This document shows, piece after piece, positions 1 through 11,829 of a DNA stretch of 64,000 nt. Under the pieces are notes generated by a model. That model saw only the letters and a list, made by a program, of their open reading frames with translations, did not search any database and had not been told where the DNA came from. The translations under genes were made by a program, and so were the position numbers. Positions within the stretch are counted from its first letter, which is position 1; every line of letters begins with the position of its first letter. This stretch comes from Hesseltinella vesiculosa. Taxonomy: Eukaryota > Mucoromycota > Mucoromycetes > Mucorales > Cunninghamellaceae. The stretch is from the NCBI GenBank assembly GCA_002104935.1, contig MCGT01000034.1, positions 62,001 to 126,000 on the forward strand, given 5' to 3'.

Positions 1-159
1 CAAAAAAAAAAAAGGGGGGGAGTCCCTCCCCCCCCCCCTCACTCTGTCGCTGTCTCTTTTTTTTTTTATTTTTGGAACGGTTTTTTATTTTTTTTTATTT
101 TTTATTTTTTGCTTGTCTCTTTCTCTTTTCAACTTCATCTTTTTTGAATTGATATCCCA

Positions 160-1718
160 ATGACTATCGAAGCCGCTGCCCTTCCTCCTACTATCAAGCA
201 AGTGACTGCTCTGAAAAGCAAATATGAAGCTGCCGGTCAAGGACACGTGTTTCAGTTTTTTGATGAACTTGACAGCGATAGCCAATCAGGCTTGATGGAA
301 CAGCTGGTGGAGATTGATGTCGACCGAGTCAATCACATCTTTGCCAAGTCCATGGCTGCCAGCGAAGCTGCTCTGTCTGGTCATGGTGATGCTTTGGTGG
401 AGCCTGTGACCAAGGATATTTTTGATACCGTGATGGGTGACCACAAAGCCAAGGATGTTCAACGATGGGAAGCCGAAGGTCTGTCGTTGATTGCTGAAAA
501 CAAGGTGGCTGTCATCTTGATGGCCGGTGGCCAAGGCTCTCGTCTAGGCTCCAGCGCTCCCAAAGGCTGCTACGATATCAACCTGCCCTCCAAGAAAACC
601 CTCTTCCATCTGCACGCTGAACGTATCCTTCGTCTCCAAGAATTGGCCCGTGCCTATACCACCCCCGGCAAACAAGTCGTCATTCCCTGGTACATCATGA
701 CCTCTGGCCCTACCAATGGCCCTACCGTCGACTTCTTCAAACAACACAACTACTTTGGCTTGTCTGCCGATCAAATCACCTTTTTCGAGCAAGGTATGGC
801 GTGGTGCCTGTCTATTGAAGAGGAGACTGATTCTTTTATTTAGGTGTCCTTCCTTGTTTGACCATGGACGGCAAGATCATTCTGGAAGCCAAGGGCAAGG
901 TGGCTGTGGCTCCTGATGGCAACGGTGGCATCTACAGAGCTCTCCAAACCAAGGGCGTGATTGACGATTTGAACCGACGTGGTATCCTGTACAGTCACTG
1001 CTACTGCGTTGATAACTGTCTGGCCCGTGTGGCCGACCCCGTCTTCATTGGCTACTGTGCTTCCAAGGCCACCGACTGTGGTGTCAAGGTCGTGGCCAAG
1101 ACCGAACCCAGCGAACCCGTGGGTGTGGTGTGCCGCCGCAACGGCAAATATGGTGTGGTCGAATACTCGGAAATTTCCCAAGCCCTGTCGGAACGCCGCG
1201 ACGACGACGGTCAGCTGACCTTCCGTGCCGCCAACATCGTCAACCACTTTTTCTCCACCCACTTCTTGGAACGCGCCTCGGAATTCACCGACGATTTGGA
1301 ATTCCATGTGGCCCGCAAGAAGATCAAGTATGTCGACCTGGCCACCGGTGAACAAATCTCGCCCTCCACCAACTCCGGTATCAAGCTGGAGTGCTTCGTC
1401 TTTGATGTCTTCCCCTTTGCCAACCAATTCTCTGTCTTGGAAGTCGACCGTCGTGAAGAATTCTCCCCTCTCAAAAACGCCCCCGGCACCGGCGTCGACT
1501 GCCCTGAAACCTCCCGCCGTGACATCATGGCCCAACATGTCCGCTTCATCCAACAGGCCGGTGGCCATGTCAAGGGTGATGCTGAGGATCTCGTCTTTGA
1601 ACTGTCGCCCTGGGTCTCTTACTCTGGTGAAGGCTTGTCAGACCTTGTCAAGGACAAGGTCTTTGTGTCCCCCTGCTACATTGAAAAGCGTCAGCATTTG
1701 ACCCAATACTCGCAATGA
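160..1718 (+). CDS. UAP1: UDP-N-acetylglucosamine pyrophosphorylase
   Basis: Cytosolic enzyme that makes UDP-GlcNAc from GlcNAc-1-phosphate and UTP, the sugar donor for chitin, N-glycans and GPI anchors. Two exons: 160..793 and 844..1718, giving 502 aa, the usual family length. The intron (GTATGG...TTTAG) restores the family motif FFEQGVLPCLTMDGK across the junction. The nucleotide-binding signature LMAGGQGSRLG lies near residue 120, followed by the conserved APKGCYDI. The C-terminal half carries GNGGIYRAL and the EYSE and FDVFPFA blocks typical of UAP1. The start is the first ATG after a long T-rich leader. The gene is convergent with the arrestin gene, with only 199 nt between the stop codons. 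Identification is strong. yeast name QRI1. Confidence 0.95.
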
Positions 1719-1917
1719 TTCCCCACCTCCCTGCGCCCCTCTTCCACCCATCCCACCCACACCTGAATACCTTTTTTTTTTTTTATATATATTTTTCTCT
1801 CTTTACATTAAACAACCAATGTCATACATCATATCATTTTATTCTTTTTTTTTATATGATAATGAGAGGGGTGCAAAGGGGTATCAGAAATGAAACGAGA
1901 GAAGAGAATGCAAAGAA

Positions 1918-3358
1918 TTAAATGACAATGGCGTCGTAACTAGGAGGAGGTGAGGGTGGCACGGTCAGGCCGGTGGAGGTGGAAGGCGAAGGCAGGGGAG
2001 AAGCGGAGGCCGAGGTGCAAGGCGAGCCGTAGTCATCAAAGGGCTGCCCAGCCAGTCGGCTGTGGTGTCGCATGCGCACCCACTCCTTCTTGGTCAGCAT
2101 CCGGTTCTTCTTGTAGGCCAGGTAGCAAGGGCAAACAAAAAAATGGGATGGGTCCTCGCATTCGCCAGCGTCGTACTCGGTCGACGTCGTGGCCAGGGCG
2201 GCCTCGTACGTGGGCAGGATGGTATAGTCCTGTTTCAACCGGCAGTCCAGCACGGTGACATTGGTTTCCAAGTGCATCTGCATCGGCCCACCCGGCGTGC
2301 TGAAGGTCAGGGTCAGCTTGAAAAAGTGCTGGATGTCGATTTCGGGAAACGTCGATGAATGACTGAGGTCGAGGCAGTTGGGCAGGTGGAATTCAAAACG
2401 ATAGTGGAAAGGCTCGCCGGTCAGAGGCACATGCGCATTCTTGGTGAAGACCGCTCGACGCACACTTCGATCCAGGTCCGCATCCGCCTCGGGACTGGCC
2501 TGGTTGGTGATCGTGTGGAGCGGCAGTCGATAGGAGAACATGTCGCCACGCTGGGTGTTGAATTCAGGCAGGCGATAGATGCGTCGTTCAGACAGCAGAG
2601 CCGACATGGATTCCAGGTACACATGCTTGGTGCGCGCATGCAGGTTGACATCAATTGGAAAGGCAGTGCCAGACGACGCTGTGGTTTTTTCCAACATCAG
2701 CACGGCGTCACAAGCCTCTGTATGGCGCTCGGTCACGATCGATGCCGACGCAAAGCCATTGTTGGTCAGATCCATGTCCGAAGGCGTGCGAAGCACCAAG
2801 ACGTTGCGCCGGGCCTTGATCTTGTTCGTCAGGCCCGACGCTCGATGCAGCGCTGCCGTCAGCGTATAAAACACCTTGCCTGTCTCGTCTTCAATCGTCT
2901 CCGTCACGCTATTGGGGATCACAAATTCAAACGGGAACTTGTGCAGTCCGGGCGCAAACGTCGTCTTGGTCGGCTTGCCATCCTGGTGCACAGGCTCATG
3001 GACAAGAGTGATGTGCTGATCATGAATCTTCTTTTCATACGAATACCGGGTCATGCGACCCGTTTGAATCCCTGTCGATAAAAAAGGCATTGCCAAAAAG
3101 TAAAAAGTGAGTCAAAAAGACCTCTTTTTTTGTGCCTCCCGAATAGACGGACTTGCCTCCAGGCCATATGGTGACAGCTTTCCCTAAAAGTTGAACAGTG
3201 ACGGAGCTGACCAACAAGGTTTTGGTATTCGACAGCACCACTTCACCACGAAGAATCGAGGATCCATTGTTGTCAGCTTGAAGTCCTCGTAGCAACACAG
3301 TGTCTTCAGCAAGCTGAACTGAGAGTTTTGGTCCAAGCAAAAAAGGTACAGGCATCAT
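1918..3358 (-). CDS. alpha-arrestin (ART-type ubiquitin ligase adaptor)
   Basis: Alpha-arrestins recruit Rsp5/Nedd4 ubiquitin ligases to plasma-membrane transporters for endocytosis. Exons 3358..3157 and 3071..1918 give 451 aa. The N-terminal arrestin fold shows as LRGEVVLSNTKTLLVSSVTVQL, then W-P-G and the conserved LHKFPFEFVIP strand; the C-terminal fold runs from about residue 215 to 385. The tail is Ser/Pro rich and ends with a PPSY motif 5 residues before the C-terminus, a PPxY ligand for WW domains. The only in-frame join uses a GC donor (GCAAGT) and a CAG acceptor; nearby GT sites shift the frame. Which of the many fungal arrestins this matches cannot be told from sequence alone. Confidence 0.85.
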
Positions 3359-4812
3359 TCATGAACAGTGAAGAAGAAAAAAAAAAAAAAAAGAGAAAAA
3401 AAGGGTCAAGGAGAAGAAAAGGAAAAAAAAAAAAAAATTCAACTCAGCTTATTTTCCATTTTTTTCACTAATCTTAGGAAATCTTTGGATTCTATTGGCT
3501 CACACGCCTGAAAGTAGGAACGACAAAAAAAGATCTTCACTCACCCGTTGAAGGATCAATAACTCAATTATTTTAGGCTATTCTTCGGTAATACACTCTC
3601 TTTACGGACGCAGCATTGGAATAAGAGCTGAACAATCCTTGGAGTTTCCCTTGACGATAAATGGCATTCCAAGGCACAGGGCCATTGACATTAACACAGG
3701 AGTCGATGAAGCGCCAATTTGCTTGCGAAGATCGTTCGGGGTGGGCATCAGCAAGCGACGATGGTTGGGGATGGGCATCGGTGACAGTGGTTGGTTCTGG
3801 GTGGGTATCAGCAAGGGGTGCATGGCGAGCATCAGCAGCAGTAGTTGGTTCTGGGCGGGCTTCAGCAAGGGAGGATGGCTCATGGCGAGTAGCAGCACCA
3901 CACAAGCCTGGTTTTGTGCCCTTTTTTAATGGCAATCAGCAATGACATGTTTGGTGGAACTGTTGCATGGTGTTGTTGCGTCGAGGTGGTGTCCGTGCCG
4001 TTCCCTCTCTCCAGAAAGAGAAAGCCGCGGGGGGTGATGTTAGGATAGGCCGAAAAAAAAGTCTTTTTTTTTTTTCAGAAATGGGATTGGCATGCCGGAG
4101 AAGCGGCGAGTCAAATTGAAAAAGGGTTCAGTCAAAAGCAAGTGCAAAACGAGGGAACACGACCCGATATTTTTCGCCCAATCCATTCCGTCCGTGGGAA
4201 ACACCCACTTGCTTTGTCCATTTTGACCTCGTGCTTCCTTGATCTGGTTCGACGTTTTCATCTCAAATGATTTTCGCCGTCTCCCCCCCCCCCGATCGGA
4301 TACTGTCCGTCCAATCTCCTCTGATGAATCACTAACCAAATGCACAGGCTGGACTCCAACCCAGCACAGCTACAATGCATTGCTATATTCGACCAAGTGC
4401 TTATGGTGAAGATGAAGACGAAAACGCTTTGCAAGGCACGCCTTGCTTTCCCATTCGTTCCAAAGCCCGCTGCCTGGGGTTTCTTGGCCAATCAGAAGCC
4501 ATAGTATTTTTTTTTTGCAGCATCTCCAGCGCCACTGCACCTCTCGCTCAGCTGTGGCCCTGCTGCTGGTATAAAATGGGCTGCCTCTTAAATAAACACT
4601 AGAACAATTATGGCAGCGAAAGTTGCCCCTGGTTCCCACAGACAATGCCATTCTGTTGGAAAACTACCTGCTTGAACTTTTTCCTGCAAAAATCAAGAAG
4701 AACGAACCTGGCTCAAGATAGGGAACTCCGAAAAAAAATGAGCAAGCTGCTCCCACCCATTTTTTTTTCTTTTTTTTTTTTTTTTTTTGTAGAAGCTTAA
4801 AAGTTTGATAAT
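3359..4812. other. intergenic gap with tandem repeat
   Basis: No convincing gene. Holds several A/T homopolymers, the 30-bp tandem repeat at 3743-3900 and a C tract near 4285. A TATAAAAT sequence at 4570 lies about 240 nt upstream of the PAN2 start and could belong to its promoter. A 120-codon frame on the minus strand (3935 to 3573) runs through the repeat and encodes decapeptides such as ADAHPEPSS; it could be part of an unknown gene but has no independent support. Confidence 0.5.
3743..3900. repeat. degenerate 30-bp tandem repeat
   Basis: About five to six units starting at 3743, 3773, 3803, 3827, 3857 and 3887, each opening with GGGCATCAG or a close variant and containing a GATGGTTGG or GTTGGTTCTGG core. 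Spacing is 30 nt except one 24-nt step, always a multiple of three. On the minus strand the units encode Ala-Asp-Ala-His-Pro-Glu-type decapeptides, so the array may be a minisatellite kept in frame within a coding sequence. Confidence 0.75.
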
Positions 4813-7800
4813 ATGGAAAGTCAATGGACAGAAGTCCATCAGTTATGTGATACCAATCCTTCCAAAATATCACCAGTATCAGCCTTATGCTGGGATCCTT
4901 ACCAAGAATTGATGTGGGTTGGCCAAGATTCGGTAAAATTGTGACAAGCGTTTAAAAATGAGACGACAAAGTTTGATTGCACGTTGAGGCAAGACTAACC
5001 AAAAAAAAAAAAATAAAAAAAAAACTGTCTAGGGCCGTGTCGCTTCGTACTATGGAAAAGGCTTGCAGAGATATACTTCCTTCAAAGCCGGCATCGATCA
5101 GCAAATACGACAAATCAAAGCAACAGACCGTGGAGTTATCAGCCTGACTCCAAACAGCGTCCAGATGCGAGATCGGCAAGGGTTGGTGCGCTGGAACATT
5201 AGGTAACAAAAGCTTCAACAATCCCTTCAGACAGGTCCAACCTTTCACATTTATTATAGTGGCCATGAACATATGAAAGACCTGCACTGCATGACGACAA
5301 CGATAATGAACAGCGAATTGTTAGTGGCGGGCCAGCAGGACCATATTCTCGTAGTCAACACAGCCCGTGGCGTCGTCACCAAATCCTTGGAAGGCGCCTC
5401 CAACATTGTCGTCATGCGTCATTTACCTCGATCGATCTGTTGCGGTAGCATGTTAGGCGAAGTCACGCTGCGAGACCCACGCACGATGAAAGTCGAACAG
5501 CGGATCCAGGCTCATACAGCTACCATGTCTGATCTGGATGTGTCGGGCAATCTCTTGCTGACTTGTGGGTTTTCTCAACGGTACAGCCAGCTCCTTCCAG
5601 TCCCCAAAGCGTTCGCTCACTCTTTCGAATTTCTCATAGACAAGGCTCTTTGGTAATGGATCCGTTGGTCAAGGTGTATGATATCCGTATGGCAGTTCGA
5701 TCGCTTGCTCCTATCCCATTCCCAAGTGGGCCTATGTTTTTGAAAATGCACCCTACCCTCAGCTCCACCTGCTTGATTGCCTCTCAAACCGGCCAATTCC
5801 AAATGTGCGATGTGTCCAGTCTGTCCATGGGCGCCTTGGTGCCCACGTCCCAATTCTACCAAGTACAGACCTCGAGCTACATCACATCCATGGATATCTC
5901 CTCATCCGGTCAGACCTTGGCCATCGGTGACGGCAACAGCTTCGTCTATCAGTTTGCCGACCGCGAAAATTACACGATGAATCCTTACTCTATCCCTGTG
6001 GTAACGCCTGATACCTCACCAGCACCCAACGTCATTGTCAATGACAGCTCGTACGTCGATTTTTTGAAAAAAGAAATCAGAGGGAGTGTGTGGGCTTATT
6101 TTTTTTTTTAGGCCATTATCTTCCATCGGCATGCCTTATTATACGGATCGACTGCTGTCAGCATGGACACAGCCCTCCGTCTACGAAGCCGGTTACCCAG
6201 CACCGGTCATTGACGATGAAGTGCTACGATCAATGAAGACCATCGACTTTGTCGGCTACGCACCCAATCCTGGCAATGTCCTACGCAACCAAGTGCCTCG
6301 CCGCAAGAAACAAATCGTCAAACGCGATATTCCCAAATTCAGATCTGAACAAGAACGTGAGCTGCTGTCAGCAAGAGGCATTCTCGACGATGACATCACT
6401 TTAGCGGTAAGCATCTGGGCTGATGAGAACGCCCGTCCACTAACATGCCTCTCCTTGTTAGAACGCCGGCCGCCGATCATCCTCGGTGGGCGATATTCAG
6501 CTGGATCCGCAATGCGTCAACATGCCCAAGCATTACCGCCAAGTGGAGATTCAGTACAGCAAGTTTGGCGTCGACGATTTTGATTTCGGGTAAAGTGGAA
6601 ACAAAGCAATGGAGACGACTGGCTCATCTTCACTTGTAGCTACTACAATCAAACGATTTATGGCGGGCTGGAAACAAACATCGGCAATGCTTATTGCAAC
6701 TCGCTGCTCCAAGCCTTGTATTTCATCCTCCCCTTACGCACCATCACCAACTGCCATATTGCCACGGTCTGTGAAAAATCAAACTGTCTTCTTTGCGAGC
6801 TTGGGTTCTTGTTCAAAATGCTGCGCGACTCCAATGGCCAGAACTGTCAGGCCACCAACTTTTTAACCGCCTTTAGCACCATTCCTCAAGGTAAAAAAAG
6901 AAGGGTCGGCGGATGCCAGTACTTGAGTATCTCACCGCTTCCATTCCTTTTTTCCTGCCTGTAGCTGAAGCACTGGGCCTGTTTGAACCTGAAGCAGCAA
7001 CCCCCAATATCTCTTACTCCATGCTGATCCAAAACTTCACTCGGTTCATCCTAGAGCAATTGCACCAAGAAGCCAACGTCAAGGAAAATCCAGTCATCTT
7101 GACCACCTCGCCTCCCTCAGAAGACGCTGTCACCACACCCTCCACCATCCAGCAGCTCTTTGGTTTGCAGACGTCCAGTCAAACAAAGTGCGCCGCTTGC
7201 AACCATGAATCCTCACGCACAACCTACCCCTTTGTGGTGGATCTACTCTATCCCAAAAAGGTAACCTCTCCAGCACACGTCACCAAGCAGAACCCCTCAT
7301 TGCCTTTGATTTTTAGCCCAAGAAGCGGTCCTTCACCAGCGTGCTGAAAGGGAGCATGTACCGAGAATCCCAGACCAAGGCTTGGTGTGCCCACTGTCAA
7401 AAGTACCAGCCCTCTACCTCCAAGAAGATCATCAAGGGCCTACCCGGCATCATGATCGTCAATTCCGGTGCTTCGTCCAATGAAGACATGGCCATCTGGC
7501 GACAAAACGGACCCAGCGCAAGTCCAAATTCCTCTCGACAAGACGACTCGCCCAGCGAGTCCTCTTGGGTTCCCGAGCGAATCGGCATTCGAATCATTGG
7601 CACCGATGTCACTATCAAGGCTATCCCCATGGATGCTGATATCCCTATCGAATTCCAAGGCCCTGCTGATGTGTGTGCGGTGTATCAATTGACAGTAATC
7701 GAACCCGCCCAACCTCTCTTTCTCCGGCTGACCGACCTGCTGTCTCTCTCCCTCTTTTTTTTTTTTTTTTTTGTATGTAGTCTACCATCTTACAAGTCCA

Positions 7801-9421
7801 GCCTGAAGATGAATCTCCTCATCTTGCTGCTCAAATCAAAAGTAAGTAGTTTGATGTGGTTGGCACCAGATCTTGACCCTTTGCTAACTCCTTTTCTTTC
7901 GTCCATACCAGTCCCTGATTCTGAACGAGCCAGTTATACGAGCGGTAAGTCCATTCTGCTCTTTGCGCGTAAAAAAAAAAAAAGACAAGCCACTCATTTG
8001 ATTTTGCGTTTGTTATGGCCCGCAGCAACAGGCCTGTCCGAGGAAGAAATGGCAAAATCGCCCTGGTTTGTGTTCAACGACTTTTTGGTCAAGCGCATCC
8101 GACCTGAAGAAGTATTTAGCTATAAAGGCACTTGGAAGGTAAGTGACGAATGACCTCGTCAGGCATGATGGACATGGCACTCACTTTTATTTTTTTTTAG
8201 GTGCCATCTGTATTACAATATAGCCGTATCGACATTGACGAAGTGCTAGATACGTCGACGATACCCAACTCTGTAGATTATTCGATCCTGTTCAAGACCA
8301 TGACGATTGCCGAGTATACGCCTGACAAGCTGAGTTATGAGCCCCTTGTGCCCGAGGAAATGCCCAAACCTGGGACTTTGGTCGCCATCGATTCTGAATT
8401 TGTCGCCCTCAAACAAGAAGAAACGGAGATTCGCAGTGATGGTACCAAATCGCTCATCCGGCCTAGCACTCTGTCTCTGGCCCGCCTCTCCATTGTGCGT
8501 GGCGAAGACGGTGACACCGAAGGCGTGCCTTTTATTGATGACTACATCCTTACAAACGAACCTGTTGTCGACTACCTGACCGAATTCAGTGGCATTGAAG
8601 GTAAAAAATGAAAAAAAGAGCCTTTGCCGCCCATGTCTCACCTCTTTTTTTTTTTTTTTTTTTTCTCAACTTGAAGCCGATGATTTGGATCCCAAGGCCA
8701 GTAAGCGCACTCTGGTGCCTCTCAAAGTAGCTTACAAGAAAATCCGACTCTTGGTGGATCTTGGCTGTATATTTATTGGTCATGGCTTGAAGAAAGATTT
8801 CCGTATCATCAGTAAGTGATCACGAGCCTTGGTCTGAGTTTCAGCAACTGATTCCTCTCTCCTACACCCTTTGCTAGATATCCTTGTCCCACCTGAACAA
8901 ATCATTGACACTGTGGATATCTATCACATTCGAAATCGCCATAGGTAATATACTCGCTTGGCTAAGCAAAAGCCCTGGCTTTGCTATGCTCATTTTTTTT
9001 TATACTTAACTCGACTAGAAAAATATCTCTCCGATTCTTGGCCTGGCATTTGCTGGATGAAGAGATTCAATCGGAAGGGCATGACAGTATTGTGGATGCT
9101 CAAACGGTAATGCAAGATGGTTTACAAAAGAGAACATGACCTAAACTAGAGAAAAACGAAATGCGACGCGCAGAAAAGTGGCCTGACTCTTTTCTTTTTT
9201 TTTAAAAAAAATTCCACTCAAAGGCCCTGGTCTTGTACAAAAAGTATATTGAATTCCGCAAAGATGGTTCCTTTGGTCGTGTGCTGGAAGGTGTTTATGA
9301 AGCTGGCCATAAAGCCAACTGGTTAAAGGGATCCAAGGAACAGTCCACCCCTCGCACTGCCTCAACCCCTCAGCCAGCCCTGGATTCCCCAGCCGTTTTC
9401 AAAGCACGCTGGGCTATGTAA
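4813..9421 (+). CDS. PAN2: PAN2-PAN3 deadenylase catalytic subunit PAN2
   Basis: Poly(A)-specific 3' exonuclease that trims mRNA tails in the cytoplasm with PAN3. Seventeen exons: 4813..4932, 5033..5202, 5260..5580, 5640..6050, 6112..6406, 6462..6589, 6640..6890, 6965..7260, 7317..7694, 7781..7841, 7912..7944, 8026..8138, 8201..8600, 8677..8811, 8878..8944, 9019..9106, 9224..9421; 1154 aa. N-terminal WD40 part includes [17 protein letters not shown] and [14 protein letters not shown]-like domain follows, with [16 protein letters not shown] where the protease Cys position is Tyr, as expected for the inactive PAN2 pseudo-USP. The C-terminal DEDD nuclease has AIDSEF (Asp near 923, Glu near 925), HGLKKDF and HDSIVDAQT. 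Phases agree at all 16 junctions. One exon is only 33 nt. Confidence 0.95.
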
Positions 9422-9607
9422 ACTGATCCTCTTGCCTCTCCTCGTCGCTTTCTCTCCTTTTCTCTCCTAAATTATTTAATAAATCATAAAAAAAAAGGAT
9501 AATAACAAATAACCGTGGACATGTGGGTGTGACAGGGTGAATAAGAGAGAAAAAATAAACACGTTTTATTTTCATTCAAAAGCACAGGCCTAAAGGAAAG
9601 GCGAGAT

Positions 9608-9865
9608 TTAGTAGCATTTGGCGTTGCATCCTGAGAATTGCGATTTGTCGGCAGTATGGACATTGAAGACGTGACAACCGCCATCGTTGGTGGCCCAATC
9701 CCAGTACATGTATTCGCCACGGTATTGAGCTCTAGCCATGATCCCTGCGGTGTTTGAGCAATCGCGTGCCCCCGACTTGGTGCGGCAGTAGCAGGACCAA
9801 GCAGCCACATAGTTGACTAGCATCAGCATAGCAAGTAAAACGGTGATTTTGGAAACTGAAGACAT
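9608..9865 (-). CDS. small secreted cysteine-rich protein
   Basis: Uncharacterised 85-aa protein in a single exon. The first 22 residues form a clear signal peptide (hydrophobic core ITVLLAMLMLVNYVAA with an Ala-rich cleavage site). The mature part of about 63 aa has six cysteines (patterns WSCYCRT, RDCSNT, GGCHVF, SGCNAKCY), an even number that would allow three disulfides, and ends on the last Cys-Tyr. It is also rich in aromatic residues (YMYWDW). The stop lies 187 nt beyond the PAN2 stop, in convergent orientation. A TATATAAA box at 9934-9941 sits 69 nt upstream of the start on the same strand. Function unknown; possibilities include a secreted effector-like or antimicrobial-type peptide, but no family was recognised. 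Confidence 0.7.
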   Translation of the reverse strand: MSSVSKITVLLAMLMLVNYVAAWSCYCRTKSGARDCSNTAGIMARAQYRGEYMYWDWATNDGGCHVFNVHTADKSQFSGCNAKCY

Positions 9866-9933
9866 CTTTATTTTTTGTTATTGGGAGTTGGGAGGTTCGA
9901 ATTTTTTTTTCTCCTCTGCTTTCGCGACAGGCC

Positions 9934-9941
9934 TTTATATA
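9934..9941 (-). promoter_or_regulatory. TATA box of the small secreted protein gene
   Basis: TATATAAAGG on the minus strand, 69 nt upstream of the ATG at 9865, at the spacing also seen before the two secreted-protein genes near 62-63 kb. Confidence 0.5.
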
Positions 9942-11829
9942 TTTTTTTATTTACTTTATTGCATGAAAGATGGCTGTGCGAGAGACTCCCACTGATAAAA
10001 ATAAAGAAAGTTTTGTCATCAAAGAGATGGGTGACCTTGAGGCGCAATGCGAAGCATGGCATCGATGGCTGGAAGCCACAATGGCAGAATTGTTGGAATG
10101 ATCTCTGTCATCCCAAAACTTAGTACCACATTGCAAGCTTATTTTTTTTTTTACCAGGGTTTTTTAAGCAATGAGAACCAGCGCTTCTCGAAATGGCTTT
10201 GTCGTGGTCTCGTGTGTGTGTTTGTGTTTTTTTTTTTTTTTTTTGGAAACCGGGGATCAGTGCTGGGGCATCAGCACGGTGGTCATCCACTTTTCTATTT
10301 TCTGACACGCAGAAACACCTCACTTCTTTTTTTATTTGACGTCATGCCGTTTAAGTAGAAAATGGGATTTGCTTTTTTCCTTTAATAAGCCATTTTCACT
10401 GCGCTGCGCATTGCCACGAGCAAGAGGCTGGTTTAGCCTACTTTTACTGTTTTATGGAGTAACACCGCTAGTGCCATATGACATTAGCTCTGTTGTCTTG
10501 CCATCATTTGCTTAGTTAAAATGACAACAAGGTTTTGAAATTGATGGCCAGATCTTTTTACCTTTATCCAAGCTCCCGAGAGTCGGTGGTATTTTGTGCA
10601 GTGCGTGGCACAAGCCTGGGAGAGAACGAGACAGAAACAATTGCCTACACCTCAATGGCGTTGCACGTCTTCTAGTTCAGTGCTGGCACTTTGATTTTAT
10701 TTGCCAGCGTGCAGTTTACTGCCAATCCTTTTGCACCCAGCAGCTTTTTTTTTCTTTGACTGAAGCTATGCGTGGATTTCTGGAAAAAAAAAGGCAGCTT
10801 TCAGGCACCCGGTCAACGTGACACGAAAAAGCTCGTTGAAATTGTGAGGATGGGAATGATCGAGAACGTCGGAGTCTTGCCATCCCAGCAAGCAGGTGGC
10901 AGCAGCTCAACGCTGCCTTGCCCAGGCGGTTAACACCTTTAGCAAACATACCGGTACCGTAACAGCTCATCCCTCCAGTGATCTGTGCAGCTGTTGAGCT
11001 GAGGTGGGCCGGGTGTAACATCAGTCTCTTCTTAACTTTACAACAATTTATCTCCTGTTGCTTTTTTTGATCCTCTGCCAGGAACTAGTGACCCAGGCTA
11101 CTCCGTCATAGAATAAAAACAGGTATATCAGTGCTGGTGCGCTACTTTGTATGCAATTAAAACAAGACCGAGGGCATGGATCCCTCCACCCCCCCTCCCC
11201 TGCGAAGCGACAGCGCCCAACGGATGTTTTTTTTGTTGGCGGCCATCATCAGCGGCGCTGAGATCCGGATCTCCGCTTTATCTCGTTATTTGATTGGCTA
11301 ATAGTATCCTAATTCTAAGTGGAAATGAGCCGAGAGTGAGGAGGGTGGCGCCGCGGTGTTTGCGCTCGGTGGGTGGCTCATTTCGCAGCGTCCTCTCCAC
11401 CTAAAGTGTGAGTCAGTAGTTCGATGCTGTTGCGTGGATAAGCAGAGTTGAAATAAGAACGAAAGCTCCCGGCGGAACGAAAGCGTGGTCCCTCGGGGCT
11501 GCCGAATTTGTCTCATCGCTGCCGACAATGGCCGAGATAAAAAAATTTTGTTGTGCGAACGGAAAATTGAAAAAAAAAAAAAGGTTTACATGATGAACAT
11601 TATTACATGGTCCGTGTTTCTGAGGCGGAAGTAAGACCCCGCACTCATGCAGAAAACTTTAGACATGTTTCCTGATCCTTTTTTTTTTCTTTCCTGCTAT
11701 GCCTACCTTGTTTAATTTCTTTTACAGAAATTCACTGTCTACAACTTCTATATTCTAGCCTTTGGCTGAGGAAGCAAAGCCACAGTGACGGCCACCTATT
11801 TTTTATTATTCACCTGGGCTACTTTATTT
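9942..11829. other. large gene-poor gap
   Basis: Nearly 1.9 kb with no supportable gene. It lies upstream of the minus-strand secreted protein gene and downstream of PIG-O. Contents seen: many A/T homopolymers, a (GT)-rich patch near 10205-10225, a perfect 14-bp palindrome GAGATCCGGATCTC at 11260-11273, and an ATTGGCT (inverted CCAAT-type) sequence near 11293. Short open frames here have no recognisable product. Confidence 0.5.

Noticed and set aside
1..159. Window-start low-complexity sequence as a separate feature
   Set aside because: Only A, G, C and T tracts of the UAP1 leader; no gene or telomeric repeat.
840..1568. 242-codon minus-strand frame inside UAP1
   Set aside because: Antisense of the conserved UAP1 second exon; no independent support.
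9890..9905. GGTTCGAATT resembling a tRNA B box
   Set aside because: No A box or cloverleaf-forming arms at the right distance on either strand.
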